In this document: positions 21,601-35,308 of the stretch, one piece after another | How the letters are laid out: each line of letters starts with the position of its first letter | Position numbering within the stretch: position 1 is the stretch's first letter | NCBI GenBank assembly: GCA_036784855.1 | Contig: JAZDSV010000024.1 | Coordinates: 1 to 64,000 of the forward strand | Origin: Aphelidium insulamus | Lineage: Eukaryota; Aphelidiomycota; Aphelidea; Aphelidiaceae | DNA length: 64,000 nucleotides | Direction: 5' to 3' | Program-made: the position numbers and the translations under genes | The notes under the pieces: model-generated | The model's database searches: none | The model's input: the letters and a program-made list of their open reading frames with translations, nothing else | Told to the model about the DNA's origin: nothing

Positions 21601-24600
21601 GCCCCTTTCGAACTGATAGCATTTGCAGATGAATTGCCCGAGATCCATGTGGCAGTAATGTTGATCATTGCCGATGGTGACGGTGATGGAACTTGCGAAC
21701 CAACTGATGTTGTCGTTGCCACGGTGGTCGATGATGCAGTTGATGGTGCGATGGTTGATGAAGCAACAATAACGCCAACAGTTGAGGTGGCCATAACAGT
21801 GCTTGTTGATGGAATTACCAAAGATGGCATTTGCGCACTTGAGCTGTCAATGGAGGAAGCCATTGCAGTACTTGTTGCTGGAATTGTCAGTGATGGCAAT
21901 TGTGCACTTGAGGTGTCAGTCGAGGCTTCCATTGCGCTGCTCGTTGATGGAATCGCCTGTGATGATGATTGCGCAGTTGATGAAGGCTGCATGACTGAAG
22001 CAATATCTGAACTGCTACTGACAGCAGTCAACGTCTGAGCATCAAAGCTGGATACATTGTCGTCCGTGACACTGGAAGTAAGAACTGCGGCAGAGCTCGC
22101 AATTAGACTTGAACTATCTGGTGCCCAAGATGACGAAAGAGCCGAACTGGGCAACAAACTGAAGATGCTGCTGCTATCAGCCATGGACGAGGACATAGGG
22201 GCCGACATGGACGGACTGGCAGGAATCTCAACCGAGAAAGAACTAGTAGCTTCAATAATTTCCGAGTACGAGCTTACATCCATTGTCAAAGACTGCGACG
22301 CGACAACAGTTGGCATCGACGAATCAGATACAGAGCTTGGGTACAATTCTGACACCAAAGTCTGCGAAGATTCCACTGCAGCCGATGACAGTGTCGATAT
22401 TATCAATGAGCTGGACTCCATAGCAGAGCTCGGGGATAGCGTCAACAAACCAAGCGACGATGATTCCATCAGAGCCGAACTGAGTGACGGCGTCGGTGCT
22501 CCAAGCGACGATGATTCCATCATAGACGACGTTGATGATGACGTCGGTGATAAAAGCGATGATGTTTCCATCAGAGCCGAACTATGTGACGGAGTAGGCG
22601 CTCCAAGCGATGCTGATTCCATTGCAGACGAAGTTGGTGACTCAGGCGGAATTTCAAAAGTTGAACTTATTCCGGCTGTTGTCGTGATTGCCACCGAGGA
22701 TGATAACTCTGAAGGTGTGGCAGAAGACGCAAATAAAGATGCTACCGAGGATGAAGCAAGTGACGAAGTGCTTGAAACCGCTTCAATAGACGATGCATCG
22801 TTTGTCGTAGAAATCACCGATGATGTAGCCACCACCGAGGCTGCCGAGCTAGATGATGCGGTAGTAGTGCCAACACCCGAAGAAGTCACCATCACCGATG
22901 AAGAAGAGCCAGCAGCATTTGACGTAGAAATTCCAAACTGTAACGATATTGCCGAGGAAGCCGCTGTCGTAGATACAGCAAGTGAAGATGCGGTGCTGGT
23001 TGCTACTGCGATGGCAAAATCCACTTTCCACATGTCGTTCATATAATTCGCTGTGCCAGTGAGCCCACCGAATATAATGCTCGACTTCTGGAACGCCAAT
23101 GGCACGGAACCGTACAAGTTGCGGCCTTGCGGGTACGGTCCAGTTGTTGTGACACCCTTTGTTCCATAAGTGTTGGCCTCATTCGAACCCACAATCCACG
23201 CCCATTGATTAACGCTGTAATCAAACATCCACATCTCGTTCAGGTTGGCATTGTAGGTGGCGGCATTGATTCCATAGCCACGACCACCGTACAAGCTCAG
23301 ATAGGTGGTGTTGAATACTCTCGAGAATATTGCTGACGCTCGGGCACCCGGAGTGTATGTGGCATCAAACACACCAGACGATCCATACGTTGGCAGCTGA
23401 TTGTTGGCACTACCACCGGAAATCCATGTCCAATGGCCAGATGAGAAATCATAGCTCCACATGTCATTAAAGTAGGCTGCAGTAGATCAATGATGGCAAT
23501 TAATTAAGTTAATACATACCAGTTCCAGTACCAGTGAGACCACCAAACATGTACAAGGCGTAACTTGTTGGGTGGATCCACGTGGTGTGCATGTTACGGC
23601 CACCAGGGAAATTGGCAGAGGTTGCAGCACCCTTGGTGTCAAAGACGCTGCTAACTGTCAACGAGCTGATGCTGCCGGCAAACCAGGTCCACGCATTGGT
23701 GTCCAGATTGAATTTCCACATGTCGTTCATATCGCCTTATTGATAAGTTGACTTATACGTATAAAATTCACTGTACCAGTTGTCCCGCTCAGGTCCGCAC
23801 CAAAGCCGCTCATTATAATCAATATGTTGAGCGTTGGATGAGCAACCATTGCGGCGTTACGGCGAGTGGACGGGAAGATTGTGCTACTCTCCGTGTTGAT
23901 TGTGGCCGTTGTGCTCGTGCCGCCGCCCAACCACGCCCAGTAACCGCTGGTCGGATTATATCTCCACATGTCATTGTATCGACCTACAATTTAATAATTG
24001 TTTCAGATGTTTGAAATATAGATATAGATACCTATACTAACGCCGCCAAACATGTAAAGGTAGTTGTCACGCGGGTTGATCAGACAAGAACTGCGGCCAA
24101 AGGCACCAGGGAATGTGGTGCTGCTTTCCACACCGCGTGTTCCAGTCACCGCCGTAGTTGTTGGGTTTTCTGCCAGCATGGTCCACTCGGAAGTGGCCAA
24201 GTTGTAACGCCAGAAGTCCTTTTGGTAGGCAACTACGGGCGCAATGTCAGTCAATAGCAGTGAAGCGCATTGTGCTTACGCGTGGCCGTGGAGTAACCCT
24301 GACCGCCATACATATAAATCTTGTAGTTGGTGTCCGATACAGTGATGGCCACACAGGGCATCACACGCCCACCAGGAAAGGTAGTTGTTGATGCTACGCC
24401 AATTGTTCCCTTTACGCTGGCAGAGTTTGCAGATGATGTTCCAGCAATCCATGTTGAAGAAACGTTGACGGAAGTCACAACGGTTGGCACAGCAATTGTG
24501 GATGACGACAATGATGATGAAGAAGAAACCGTAGATGACGCCACAGATGAAGAAGAGGCAACAGTTGACGGCGACGCGGACGACAAGGCAACGGTAGATG

Positions 24601-27479
24601 TAGAAGAGGCAACAGTTGACGGCGACGCGGACGACGAGGCAACGGTAGATGTTTCCATAGTGGATGTCACTACCAATACACTGCTGCTTGTTGTGGTTAC
24701 CATAGAGCTCTGCATCGCCGATAATGAAGACAATAAAACCGTAAGACCAGTATCGGTACTAGAACTTGTCAATGTCGTCGCCGCCGAGCTAGACAAAGTG
24801 TCTGATGTCGCTGATGGCACAGTAGACACCGTTGAAGATACACCAAAAACGCTGGAACTCGAGAACGTTGTCGTGGCTATATCAGCTGATGCGATGATAG
24901 ACACGGAGCTGCTGTCATCCAAAGAGCTGGAGCTAATTGCAGAAGCCGCAGTAGTTGTTGCAATCACATCAGTTGACGACGTCATGCTGCTGCCACCGAT
25001 AGTTGTGGTCACAGTGATGGTTGTGAAATCAGCAGTGCTCGCTGTGGTCGAAGTTTCGAGAACATCGGTGCCGGAGGCCAAAGTGGTTGCTGCTGATTCG
25101 CTTACCAAATAAGTACTGCTTGCACCAACCGGGAAAGAGCTGGATGAGGGCGAATCACTAATGACTACTGATGTCGACGGGGATGAGCTTGCCACCGCAA
25201 GTGACGACGGGGCCACCGAGCTGTCAGTTGAGCTGGTTACAATTGCTGACGACGATGGGGAAGTTGCAACCATTGATAATGAAGTGGAACTGGCGGCCAC
25301 AGAACTGTCAGTTAGGCTTGCTTCAATCGAAGAAGTAGTCGAAGTGGGCGCGACTACTGCAGCAGACGACGATGTGGAACTGGCGGCCACAAAGCTGTCA
25401 GCCGAGCTCGATGCGATTGCAGATGACGATGTGGATGATGATGTGGAACTGGCGGCCAAATAGCCGTCAGTTGAGCTTGCTTCAATCGAAGAGGTAGAGG
25501 CAGAGGGAGCAACTACTGCAGAAGACGATAAAGTGGAACTTGCGGTCACAGAACTGTCAGCAGAGCTCGACGCTAAAGTGGAACTTGCGGTCACAGAACT
25601 GTCAGCAGAGCTCAATATGTTTGCAGATGCGGCCGAGGTTGTCACTGCAATTTCGGTCGACGACAACGTGGCGCTAAGAGTCAAAGAAGTTGAGGCCACA
25701 GAGCTGTCGGTCGAGGTTGACAATACTGCAGCCGCGGACGAGGAAGTAACGACTACCGCAGCTGAGGATGATGTGGTGCTTTCGGCGACAGATGAAGATT
25801 CAGAAGAGGTGGCAATGGAGCTAGACACGATTGCAGACGTCGATGCGGTTGTCACTGCCACTGCAGCTGACGACGACGTGGAACTAGCAGCCGCCGATGA
25901 CGACGAAGAGCTCGTGGTCACTGCCACTGCAAAGTCCAACTTCCACATGTCATCCATGTAGTTTGCCGTGCCTGTTAGTCCTCCAAAGTATATCACTGAC
26001 TTCTGGAAGGCCAGCGGCGCGCAAACGTATAAGTTGCGACCTTGTGGGTACGGACCGGACGATGTGACACCCTTGGTGCCATAAGTATTGGCTTCATTGG
26101 ATCCCACAATCCACGCCCATTGATTAGTGCTATAGTCAAACATCCACATCTCGTTCAGGTTGGCGTTGTAAGTCGCAGAATTAACACCGTAACCGCGACC
26201 ACCATACAAACTCAAGTAAGTGGTGCCATAGAGCTTGGCAAAAATAGCCGAAGCTCTGGCACCCGGGGTGTAGGTGGCATCAAACACGCCACTAGCGCCA
26301 TAAGTTGGAACCTGATTGTTGGCTGTGCCACCCGAAATCCACTTCCAATAGCCGGATGTAAAATCATAGCTCCACATATCGTTGAAGTAGGCTAAATTAT
26401 AGTAAGATGTAAGAAAAGTTGTATAGCGTAGAATCAGTAATTTTAAATTACCTGTGCCCGTGCCAGTCAGACCGCCAAACAGATACATTGCGTAAGTGGT
26501 TGGATGAATCCACGTGGTGTGCATGTTGCGGCCACCGGGGAAATTGGATGCGGTTGCAGCGCCTTTGGTGTCGAATACGCTGCTCACCGTCAAGGAGTTC
26601 ACGCTGCCCGCGAACCAAGTCCACGCATTGGTGTCCAGATTGAATTTCCACATATCATTCATATCACCTAAGTATTATAGTTCATTACACTAGTTGAGCA
26701 CATAATATTTGTATACCAGTGTTGGTTCCGCCCAAATCAGCGCCAAAGCCGCTCATCATAATCAGGATGTTGAGGGTTGGATGGGCGACCATTGCGGAGT
26801 TACGGCGAGTGGAGGGAAAGATTGTGCTGCTCTCCGTGTTGATTGTTGGTGTAGTGCCCGTACCACCACCCAGCCACGACCAGTAGCCGCTGGTCGGGTT
26901 GTAGCGCCACATGTCGTTGTAGCGGGCTGAACGCATAAGGACATTATTATTGCAATACAGGCAGCAGTAACTTACGGCCTGAGACTCCGCCAAACATGTA
27001 CAGATAATTGTCACGAGGGTTGATTAGACACGAGCTTCGTCCGAAGGCACCGGGGAAGGTTGTGCTACTTTCCACGCCACGTGTTCCCGTAGCAGCCGTA
27101 TTTGACGGATTCTCAGTTAGCATAGTCCACTCGCTGGTGGCCACATTGTAGCGCCAAAAGTCCTTTTGATACGCGACTGTAGTAGCAAGTGTCAGTGGCG
27201 GAATCAGTACACATGGCTCTACGTACGCGTGGCAGTGGAGTAGCCCTGACCGCCATAGAGATAAACCTTGTAGTTGGTGTCCGAGACAGTGATAGCCAGA
27301 CAAGGCATCACGCGACCACCCATGTAGATGGTTGTCGATGGCACTCCGACTGTTCCTTTCACGCTGGCAGAGTTTGCAGCTGATGTGCCCGCTATCCACG
27401 TCGATGTCACATTGATGGACTGCGCGTATGTGCCGCCACTCAGTGCTGCAAGCAGCACCAGAATCGCGGATGAAAACAT
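18684..27479 (-). CDS. KelF: three-propeller Kelch/mucin membrane protein
   Basis: Starts at ATG 27479 with a signal peptide (MFSSAILVLLAALSGGTYAQ). Approximate exons: 27479-27227, 27176-26976, 26926-26717, 26667-26452, 26391-24280, 24231-24034, 23983-23779, 23734-23521, 23477-21477, 21427-21226, 21183-20980, 20925-20714, 20666-19343 and 19292-18684, about 2,700 residues. Three Kelch propellers follow one another, each opening with a TWIxG...YGGQGY blade, then KDFWRYNLAT, NDMWRYN, NDMWKFNLDTNAWTW, a NDMWSYDF blade, and further blades ending FGGLTG / MWKxDF. Long Ser/Thr-rich linkers separate them; the last contains KPTSSV repeats. The end has an acidic stretch, a transmembrane helix (LIGAVFGLVVVLAMLVV), a basic juxtamembrane KMRGGATRR and a tail ending SEDDCV. 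Probable O-glycosylated cell-surface adhesin or receptor. No catalytic motif is visible. The join from the second linker directly into a third propeller is read through in one frame. Confidence 0.85.
19617..19803 (-). repeat. 18-bp minisatellite coding KPTSSV units
   Basis: Repeated TTGACAGAGCTAGTCGGC units, read on the minus strand as Lys-Pro-Thr-Ser-Ser-Val, at least seven near-perfect and several degenerate copies. It lies in the mucin-like stalk of KelF, where copy number can change without frameshift. Confidence 0.9.
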
Positions 27480-27876
27480 TTGTCCAGTGGGCACTGGCGG
27501 AAAGGCAGAAGAAGTGAGAGAGAGAACAAGACCGCGGCAGACAACTGTGTTTACACCGTGTCCGAATTGCTTCGAGGGCTCCGATTGGTCGAGTGATCCT
27601 ATTCGCGTCATTTCCATGGAAAACCTTGAAGTTTGACTTTATTCAAAGCGGCCCAGTGCCATAGCCGTCTCACGAGTATGAAGTAGCCAGCTGCTGCCAC
27701 AGTCGCTTAATATTTGCGGAAGGTTGTCGACGCGTCAAAAAATATGTCGGAATTGGTACAACGACGAAAATCCTCCTCAATATTGCATATGTAAAGGGTG
27801 TTCAATTCAATACTAATAATTGCATTAAAATATTATTATTTCAGTAAATTGTGCTCTTGACCATATTAATGATAGT
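27480..27876. other. Intergenic region between KelF start and KelE stop
   Basis: Upstream region of KelF. Bases just before the ATG resemble those before KelE (GTCCAGTGGGCACTG in both), so the 5' leader was duplicated along with the gene. No other gene is visible. Confidence 0.6.
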
Positions 27877-30800
27877 TTAGACGCAGTCGTCCTCACTATT
27901 ATCTGATGAAATTGAGACACGTTTCGGACTTTTTGGAGAAACTTTAACCATGACCGAGTTCTGCATGACTGGACGATAAGCAATCGCAATCTTGCTGGAC
28001 GCGAAGCTGCTGCGTCGTGTAGCTCCACCGCGCATCTTGACCACCAACAAGACCAGTAGAACTACGAGGCACAATACGGCACCAATCAACTCCACTGTTA
28101 CAACTATTGGTGCTGTTTCCACATTATAGCCAAAATCACTGCCCAATTCTTCCAGTTCCTCAGATGGGCTGTCACTGCATGTCCGCCCCACTACCTCTTC
28201 CTCCTCTTCCTGTTCCTCGGATGGGTTGTCAGTGCTTGTCTGCTCCACTTCCTCTCCTGCTAGCAGCTCTTCTTCCTCAGATGGTTTGCCGCCATCATCA
28301 ATGCATGTCGGCTCCACTTCCTCTACAGCCTCTTCCTGGTTCTCACATGGTTTTTCGCCATCATCACAGTAAGTCAGCTCCACTTCCGCTTCCCTTTTCA
28401 CTGCTTCCTGTTTTACAGATGGTTTGTCATTATATGATCGGCGGCTAAGGGATACTAATTGTGGAGTGGGACTGACAGAAGCCTTTGCACTCGAGGTCTT
28501 AAATGTCGTCGTTAGTTTTGCTGTGGTCGTGACTTTCTTGGTGCTTGATGTAGCCTTAGCACTGGTGGTCGGCTTTGTGGAACTGGAAGTTTTGCGGGTT
28601 GTTGTGGCCTTTGTTGAGCTGGTTGATGTCTTGAGAGTAATCGTCGACTTTTTGGTGCTCGTTGGCTTCACGGAGCTAGAAGTCTTCCGAGTCGACGTTG
28701 CCTTTGCGGTGCTGGTCGAAGCCTTGCGAGTAGACGTGGCCTTTGTTGAGCTGGTCGGCTTGACGGAACTGGAAGTCTTCCGACTCGACGTGGCCTTTGT
28801 TGAGCTGGTCGGCTTGACGGAACTGGAAGTCTTGCGACTCGACGTGGCCTTTGTTGAGCTGGTCGGCTTGACGGAACTGGAAGTCTTGCGAGTAGACGTG
28901 GCCTTTGTGGTGCTGGTCGCCTTTACAGTTGTTTTAACAATGATAGTTGGATTGGTGCTAGTGACCGGTTTTGCTGTGCTTGAGGCTGTTTTTATCGTGC
29001 TTGTTGGCTTGACTGAGCTTAATTTCACTGAGCTAGTCTGCTTTACAGAGGTGCTGACTGTTGGCCGGATTGTTGTGGTCGCAAGTACTGTAGGCAAATT
29101 ATTGGCCACAGACGTCGCCATTGAGAGTGATTCTGATGAAACCAACGTAAAACCAGTCATTATGGCTTCAGACGTGACGGTCACAAATGTGGTCAAAGTT
29201 TCCGCGTCATTAATTGTAGTGGAAACAGATGCCGAAATGGCGGTAGCAACATTGCCCCCAATGCTGAAATCCAATTTCCACATGTCGTCCATGTAGTTTG
29301 CAGTGCCAGTCAACCCTCCAAAGAGAACGACCGACTTTTGGAATGCAAGCGCGGCACCAGAGTAAAGATTGCGGCCCTGCGGATAGAAATCTGGCGAGGT
29401 CACGCCCAGTGAACCATATGAGTTGGCCTCGTTTGAGCCCACAATCCACGCCCATTGATTAATGCTGTAATCAAGGAACCACATCTCGTTCAAGTTGGCG
29501 TTGTAGGTCGCAGAGTTAATTCCATACCCACGCCCACCATACAAGCTCAAGTAAGTGGTGCCGTACAGCTTGGAAAATATTGCAGTTGCGCGGGCGCCAG
29601 GGGTGTACGATGCGCTAAATATGCCACTCGATCCATACGTGGGCAAGTGGTTATTGGAGGTGCTGCCAGAGATCCACGTCCAGTACCCAGTTGAAAAGTC
29701 ATAGCTCCATAGATCGTTCATATAACCAGTGCCAGTGCCGATCAGACCGCCAAACATGTACATGACAGCTGTCGAGGGATCAATCCAGGTAGTGTGCATG
29801 TTGCGCCCTCCAGGGAAGCTGGAGCTACTGGCCACGCCTTTCGTGCCAAATACGCTGCTTACGGTCAATGAGTTGGCGCTACCGGCAAACCAGGTCCACG
29901 CATTTGTGTCCAAATTGAATTTCCACATGTCGTTCATGTCACCTAACAGCTGTCAAAAACTAGCAAATCAATATGCATTACGTACCGGTGGTCCCGCTAA
30001 AATCAGCACCAAAGCCGCTCATTATAACAAGAATGTTGAGCGTTGGATGAGCAACCATGGCAGCATTACGGCGAGTGGACGGAAAAATAGTGCTACTTTC
30101 CGCATTGATTGTTGGTGTCGTGCTCGTGCCACCACCAAGCCATGCCCAGTAGCCGCTGATTGGGTTGTAGCGCCACATGTCATTATATCGGGCTAGAGGA
30201 TGTTTAAGCCAACGGCATCAAGTTGTTACAAGTTGTTTCTGGTACTCACCTCCTGTGACACCACCAAACATGTAGAGATAATTATCACGAGGGTTGATGA
30301 GGCACGCCATGCGTCCTAGAGTGCCCGGGAAAGTACTGTTGCTTTCAATACCTCGGGTTCCCGTAACTGCAACATTCGTGGGATTTTCGGGCAGCATCGT
30401 CCACTCGCTAGTGGCCAGATTGTAGCGCCAGAAGTCCTTTTGGTAGCCAACTAGGAGAAGTTTTAAGTACATTGATTTGTGCGACATATTTGCTTACAGG
30501 TTGCAGTGGAGTAGCCCTGTCCACCATACACGTAAATCAGATAGTTGGTGTCCGAGACAGTGATGGCCACACAAGGCATCACCCGTCCACCAGGATAAAT
30601 GGCGGTCGATGGCACTCCAAAAGTTCCCTTGACGCTGACTGAATTGGCAGCCGATGTCCCCGCAATCCAAGTTGCCGAAACGTTCACAGACACAAATGTT
30701 CCAGCGGGAGTGGGTGACGGAGAGCTCAGTAGTGTGCTTGTATTTGTGGCAACGTCGGCGGCGGAAGTCGTCGGCGCCTCAATGCTAGAAGTTGGAACGA

Positions 30801-33800
30801 CGATACTCGAGACACTAGCACTACTAGAAGTAACAACGACCGAGGAACTAGTAGCACTGCTAGATTCACTTGAAGACGCAAAAGCTGACGAACTGGCGCC
30901 GGTGGACGAGGCCGCGGTAGGGATTGCGCTGCTTGACACAAGAAGAGAGCTCTGAATCGCCGACGAGGACAGCGCGCTAGTTGGCACCGCAGCAGAGGAA
31001 CTAATACTGCTTGACGCCATCACAGCCGAACTCGAGCTTGATACCTCATCCGCTGACGATGTCGAAATGTCAATAGAGGACTTTGTCACACCTGTTGATG
31101 ACGATGAAGCACGTGCGGAGGATGTCTCCATAAATAGTGATGATGACTCACCCGCACTACTTGATAATGTTGGAGCGGCGGCATACGGCGTTGATGCGTC
31201 AGTAGACGTTGCCATAATGGACGACGACATTGGTGAGGATGTTTCCAGCACAGCGGAAGATGTTTCCATCATGGCGGAGGATGTTTTTAGCACGGCGGAA
31301 GACGTTTCCATCATGGCGGAGGATGTTTCCAGCACGGCGGAAGACGTTTCCATCATGGCGGAGGAAGTTTCCATCACGGCGGAAGACGTTTCCACCATGG
31401 TGTAGGAAGTTTCCATCATGGACAAAAACTGTTCCGCCGAAGACGAAGGAGCAAGCGACGAAATGGCCCAAGTTGAATCAGATGACGACGATGTAAGAAC
31501 ATCGGAATGCGAGGTGGTCACCAAAATGTCGGACGACAAAGTCATCCCAACAGCGGATGTGCTCAATGCCACGTCTGTAAGCGACGCGTACGACGTGATA
31601 GTAAACATTTCAGACATCGAAGAAGAAGTGCTATCAAGCACAGAAAAGTCCAACTGCCACATGTCGTTCATGTAGCTTGTCGTTCCAGTAAACCCGCCAA
31701 ACAGTATCATCGATTTCTGAAACGCTAGTGGAGCACACACGTACAAATTACGACCTTGCGGATACGGTCCCGAAGATGTGACGCCCTTAGTTCCATAACT
31801 ATTGGCTTCATTAGCTCCCACAATCCAAGCCCATTGATTAGTGTTGTAATCAAACATCCACATCTCGTTCAAGTTGGCATTATACGTTGCGGCATTAATT
31901 CCATAGCCACGACCACCGTACAAGCTCAGGTAGGTGGTACCATACACTTTCGAGAATATTGCCGAGGCGCGGGCACCGGGGGTGTAAGTGGCATCAAACG
32001 CGCCAGAATAACCATACGTGGGCAACTGATTGTTGGCACTACCACCGGAAATCCATGTCCAAAAACCAGATGTGAAGTCATAACTCCACATGTCATTGAA
32101 GTAGGCTGCAGCATATCAAAGATAGCAATAACGATAGCTAATACATACCCGTTCCAGTGCCAGTCAGACCACCAAACATGTACATTGCGTATGTTGTTGG
32201 GTGGATCCATGTGGTATGCATGCTACGACCACCAGGATAATTGGCAGAGGTAGCAGCACCCTTGGTGTCAAAGACGCTGCTAACTGTCAACGAGCTGATG
32301 CTGCCGGCAAACCATGTCCACGCATTGGTATCCAGATTGAATTTCCACATGTCATTCAAGTCGCCTAACAATATTAAACATGGTGGCGAAGTTGCAGCGA
32401 AGCATACCTGTGGTAGAACCACCCGAATCAGCACCGAAACCGCTCATCATAATCAACATGTTGAGCGTTGGATGAGCAACCATTGCGGCGTTACGGCGAG
32501 TGGACGGGAAGATTGTGCTGCTCTCCGTGTTGATTGTGGCCGTTGTGCTCGTGCCGCCGCCCAACCACGCCCAGTAACCGCTGGTCGCATTATATCTCCA
32601 CATGTCATTATATCGACCTGAGCACAGTTAAGCATTAGGTATGTTTTGAAAGTGGCACTTACCCGAGTTTATGCCGCCAAATATGTAGAGATAGTTGTCG
32701 CGCGGGTTAATCAGACAAGCACTGCGGCCAAAAGCACCCGGGAACGTAGTGCTACTTTCCAAACCACGCGTTCCAGTAACTGCAGTAGTGGTTGGGTTTT
32801 CTGCCAGCATGGTCCACTCGCTGGTTGCCAAGTTGTAGCGCCAAAAGTCTTTTTGGTAGCCCACTGTGAGCGACATTGTCAGTAATTACTAGAAAATGGC
32901 GATATGCTTACGCGTAGCAGTGGAGTAACCCTGACCACCGTACAAATAGATCTTGTAGTTGGTGTCCGAGACAGTTATGGCCAGGCACGGCATAACGCGT
33001 CCACCCGGATAGATTGACGTTGATGCCACGCCAACTGTTCCTTTTACGCTGGCAGAGTTTGCCGATGAAGTGCCAGCAATCCACGTCCCAGTAACATTGA
33101 TAGTCGCTGATACAGATGAAAAACCAACAGTGGAGGAAGACGCAGAGGAAGAAACATCGATAGTTGATGACGGCATATAAGTTCCAAGAGTAGAACTGAT
33201 CAATAAGCTTGATGAAATGTCTGTCGTGGATGATGATAGTGCAACTGATACTGCAGTTGTCGATTCAGTTATGCTGGAGCTCACTGTCGCATCATCAAAG
33301 TCCGTTGACGTGCCAGTTGCTTCAATGATGATCGTAGTTGACAACTCCTCAGATCCAACGGCCGACAAAGAGCTTGAGCTATCCACAACATTTGTCACGT
33401 AGCCGTAGCTGGAAGTAGATTCCATCACTGCTGTTGTTAAAAGCACATCAGGCAAAGTAGAAGTTGCTGTGGCACTATATGCCGAGTCAACAACTGATGA
33501 TGTTGCAACCGCAGAGGACATGTCAGATGCACTCGATGTTGCTGCGCTTGCTAATCCAATCACGCTCGTGGTGCCAACGTCAGTTGAGCTTACTATGGAT
33601 GTATCAATCATGTTCGTGGTACTGAAGTCAGCCAAGCTGGCCACGGAAGTTATAAGCACGTTCGTGGTGCTGAAGTCTGTAGAGCTAGCCACAATCTCGG
33701 CGGTTGTTGTCAATGTGATTGCTACTACATCAGTTGACGATGTCGAACTTGCTGCAGATGACCAAGCCGTCGAGCTTACAATGTCTGGGGTTGCAAAATC

Positions 33801-35308
33801 CAATTTCCACATGTCGTTCATATAATTCGCGGTTCCCGTCAGGCCACCAAAAATAACACTCGACTTTTGAAACGCCATCGATGCACAACCATAAAGATTG
33901 CGGCCTTGCGGGTACGGTCCAGATGAAGTGACGCCCATGGTGCCATAGGTGTTCGCTTCATTCGAACCCACGATCCATGCCCACTGATTAGTAGTGTAAT
34001 CAAAGAACCACATCTCGTTCAAGTTGGCATTGTAGGTGGCGGCATTTATTCCATAGCCACGCCCACCATACAAACTCAGGTAGGTGGTACCGTATACCGT
34101 AGAGAATATTGCGGACGCGCGGGAACCCGGCGTAAATGTGGCATCAAATACGCCGCTGGAGCCATACACCGGGACGCGGTTATTTGCTGTACCTCCCGAA
34201 ATCCACGTCCAATAACCCGAAGAGAAATCATAACTCCACATATCGTTAAAGTAGGCTAGTAGTTCTGAGACATGTTGCAAAATTCAGTCAGGTAAGCTTA
34301 CGTGAGCCCGTGCCAGTAAGACCACCAAACAGATACATTAAATATGTTGTTGGGTGAATCCACGTGGTGTGCATGTTGCGGCCACCAGGAAAGTTGGATG
34401 CGGTTGCAGCGCCTTTGGTGTCGAATACGCTGCTCACGGTCAGCGAATTTACGCTGCCCGCAAACCAGGTCCAAGCATTTGTGTCCAAATTAAATCTCCA
34501 CATATCGTTCATATCGCCTACTGGTAAGTTAAATTTATACAATGGATATTCAATGTACCAGTTGCGCCGCTCAGATCAGCACCAAAGCCGCTCATCATGA
34601 TCAGAATATTGAGTGTTTGGTGGGCGACCATCGCGGCGTTACGGCGAGTGGAGGGAAAGATTGTGCTGCTCTCGGTGTTGATTGTTGGTGTTGTGCTTGT
34701 GCCGCCGCCCAGCCATGCCCAGTACCCACTTGTGGGGTTGTAGCGCCACATGTCATTGTAACGACCTATGACTTGAGAATTGCACAAGCTCGACGTTTCC
34801 CCATACCTCCGCTAACACCGCCAAACATGTACAGATAATTGTCACGAGGGTTGATCAGACAGGAACTGCGGCCAAAGGCGCCCGGAAACGTGGTGCTGCT
34901 TTCCGTACCACGTGTTCCAGTCACCGCAGTAGTTGTCGGGTTTTCGGCCAACATGGTCCACTCGGAAGTGGCCAGATTGTAGCGCCAAAAGTCTTTTTGG
35001 TAGCCAACTGTGGGTGACATTGTCAGTCATTACGAGTAAATGGCGATCTGCTTACGTGAGGCCGTAGAGTAACCCTGGCCGCCGTACATGTAGACTTTGT
35101 AGTTGGTGTCCGAGACAGTGATAGCCAGACACGGCATCACGCGTCCACCCGGATAGATCGTCGTCGACGGTACTCCGACTGTTCCTTTCACGCTCGGAGT
35201 GTTTGCGGCTGATGTGCCCGCTATCCACGTGGATGTCACATTGATGGACTGCGCGTTTGCGCCGCCACTCAGTGCTGCAAGCAGCAACAGAATCGCGGAT
35301 GAAAACAT
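27877..35308 (-). CDS. KelE: three-propeller Kelch/mucin membrane protein
   Basis: ATG at 35308 begins a signal peptide (MFSSAILLLLAALSGGANAQ) nearly identical to KelF. Approximate exons: 35308-35056, 35008-34808, 34767-34560, 34519-34304, 34256-32913, 32864-32661, 32620-32409, 32365-32150, 32106-30507, 30452-30251, 30192-29986 and 29943-27877, about 2,300 residues. Architecture: propeller, Ser/Thr linker, propeller, linker with METSSAV heptads, propeller, Lys/Thr/Ser-rich stalk, acidic region rich in Glu, transmembrane helix (LIGAVLCLVVLLVLLVV), KMRGGATRR and a tail ending SEDDCV. In the third propeller two blade exons are fused (GLIGTGTGYMNDLWSYDF), so one intron found in the other propellers is missing. 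Tail and membrane segment are of the same type as in KelF and KelD. Likely a surface adhesion or recognition protein; function not shown. Confidence 0.85.
28736..28897 (-). repeat. 54-bp minisatellite in the KelE stalk
   Basis: Three units starting at 28736, 28790 and 28844 with an exact 54-bp period. They encode 18-residue Ser/Thr/Lys units containing SSVKPTSSTKAT. Partial copies flank the block. Confidence 0.9.
31241..31404 (-). repeat. 21-bp minisatellite coding METSSAV heptads
   Basis: About eight 21-bp units of the type GTTTCCATCATGGCGGAGGA, read on the minus strand as seven-residue METSSAV/METSSAM units. It forms part of the linker between the second and third propellers of KelE. Confidence 0.9.

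Noticed and set aside
22057-23046. Plus-strand ORF rich in Asp/Glu opposite KelF
   Set aside because: Same composition artefact of the KelF second linker; similar shadows occur opposite all Kel stalks (for example 49160-50191, 28424-29296, 46712-47515).
27877-35308. KelE as three separate genes
   Set aside because: The second and third propellers lack their own signal peptide and are read in one frame from the preceding Ser/Thr linker without a stop, so a single polypeptide is more likely.
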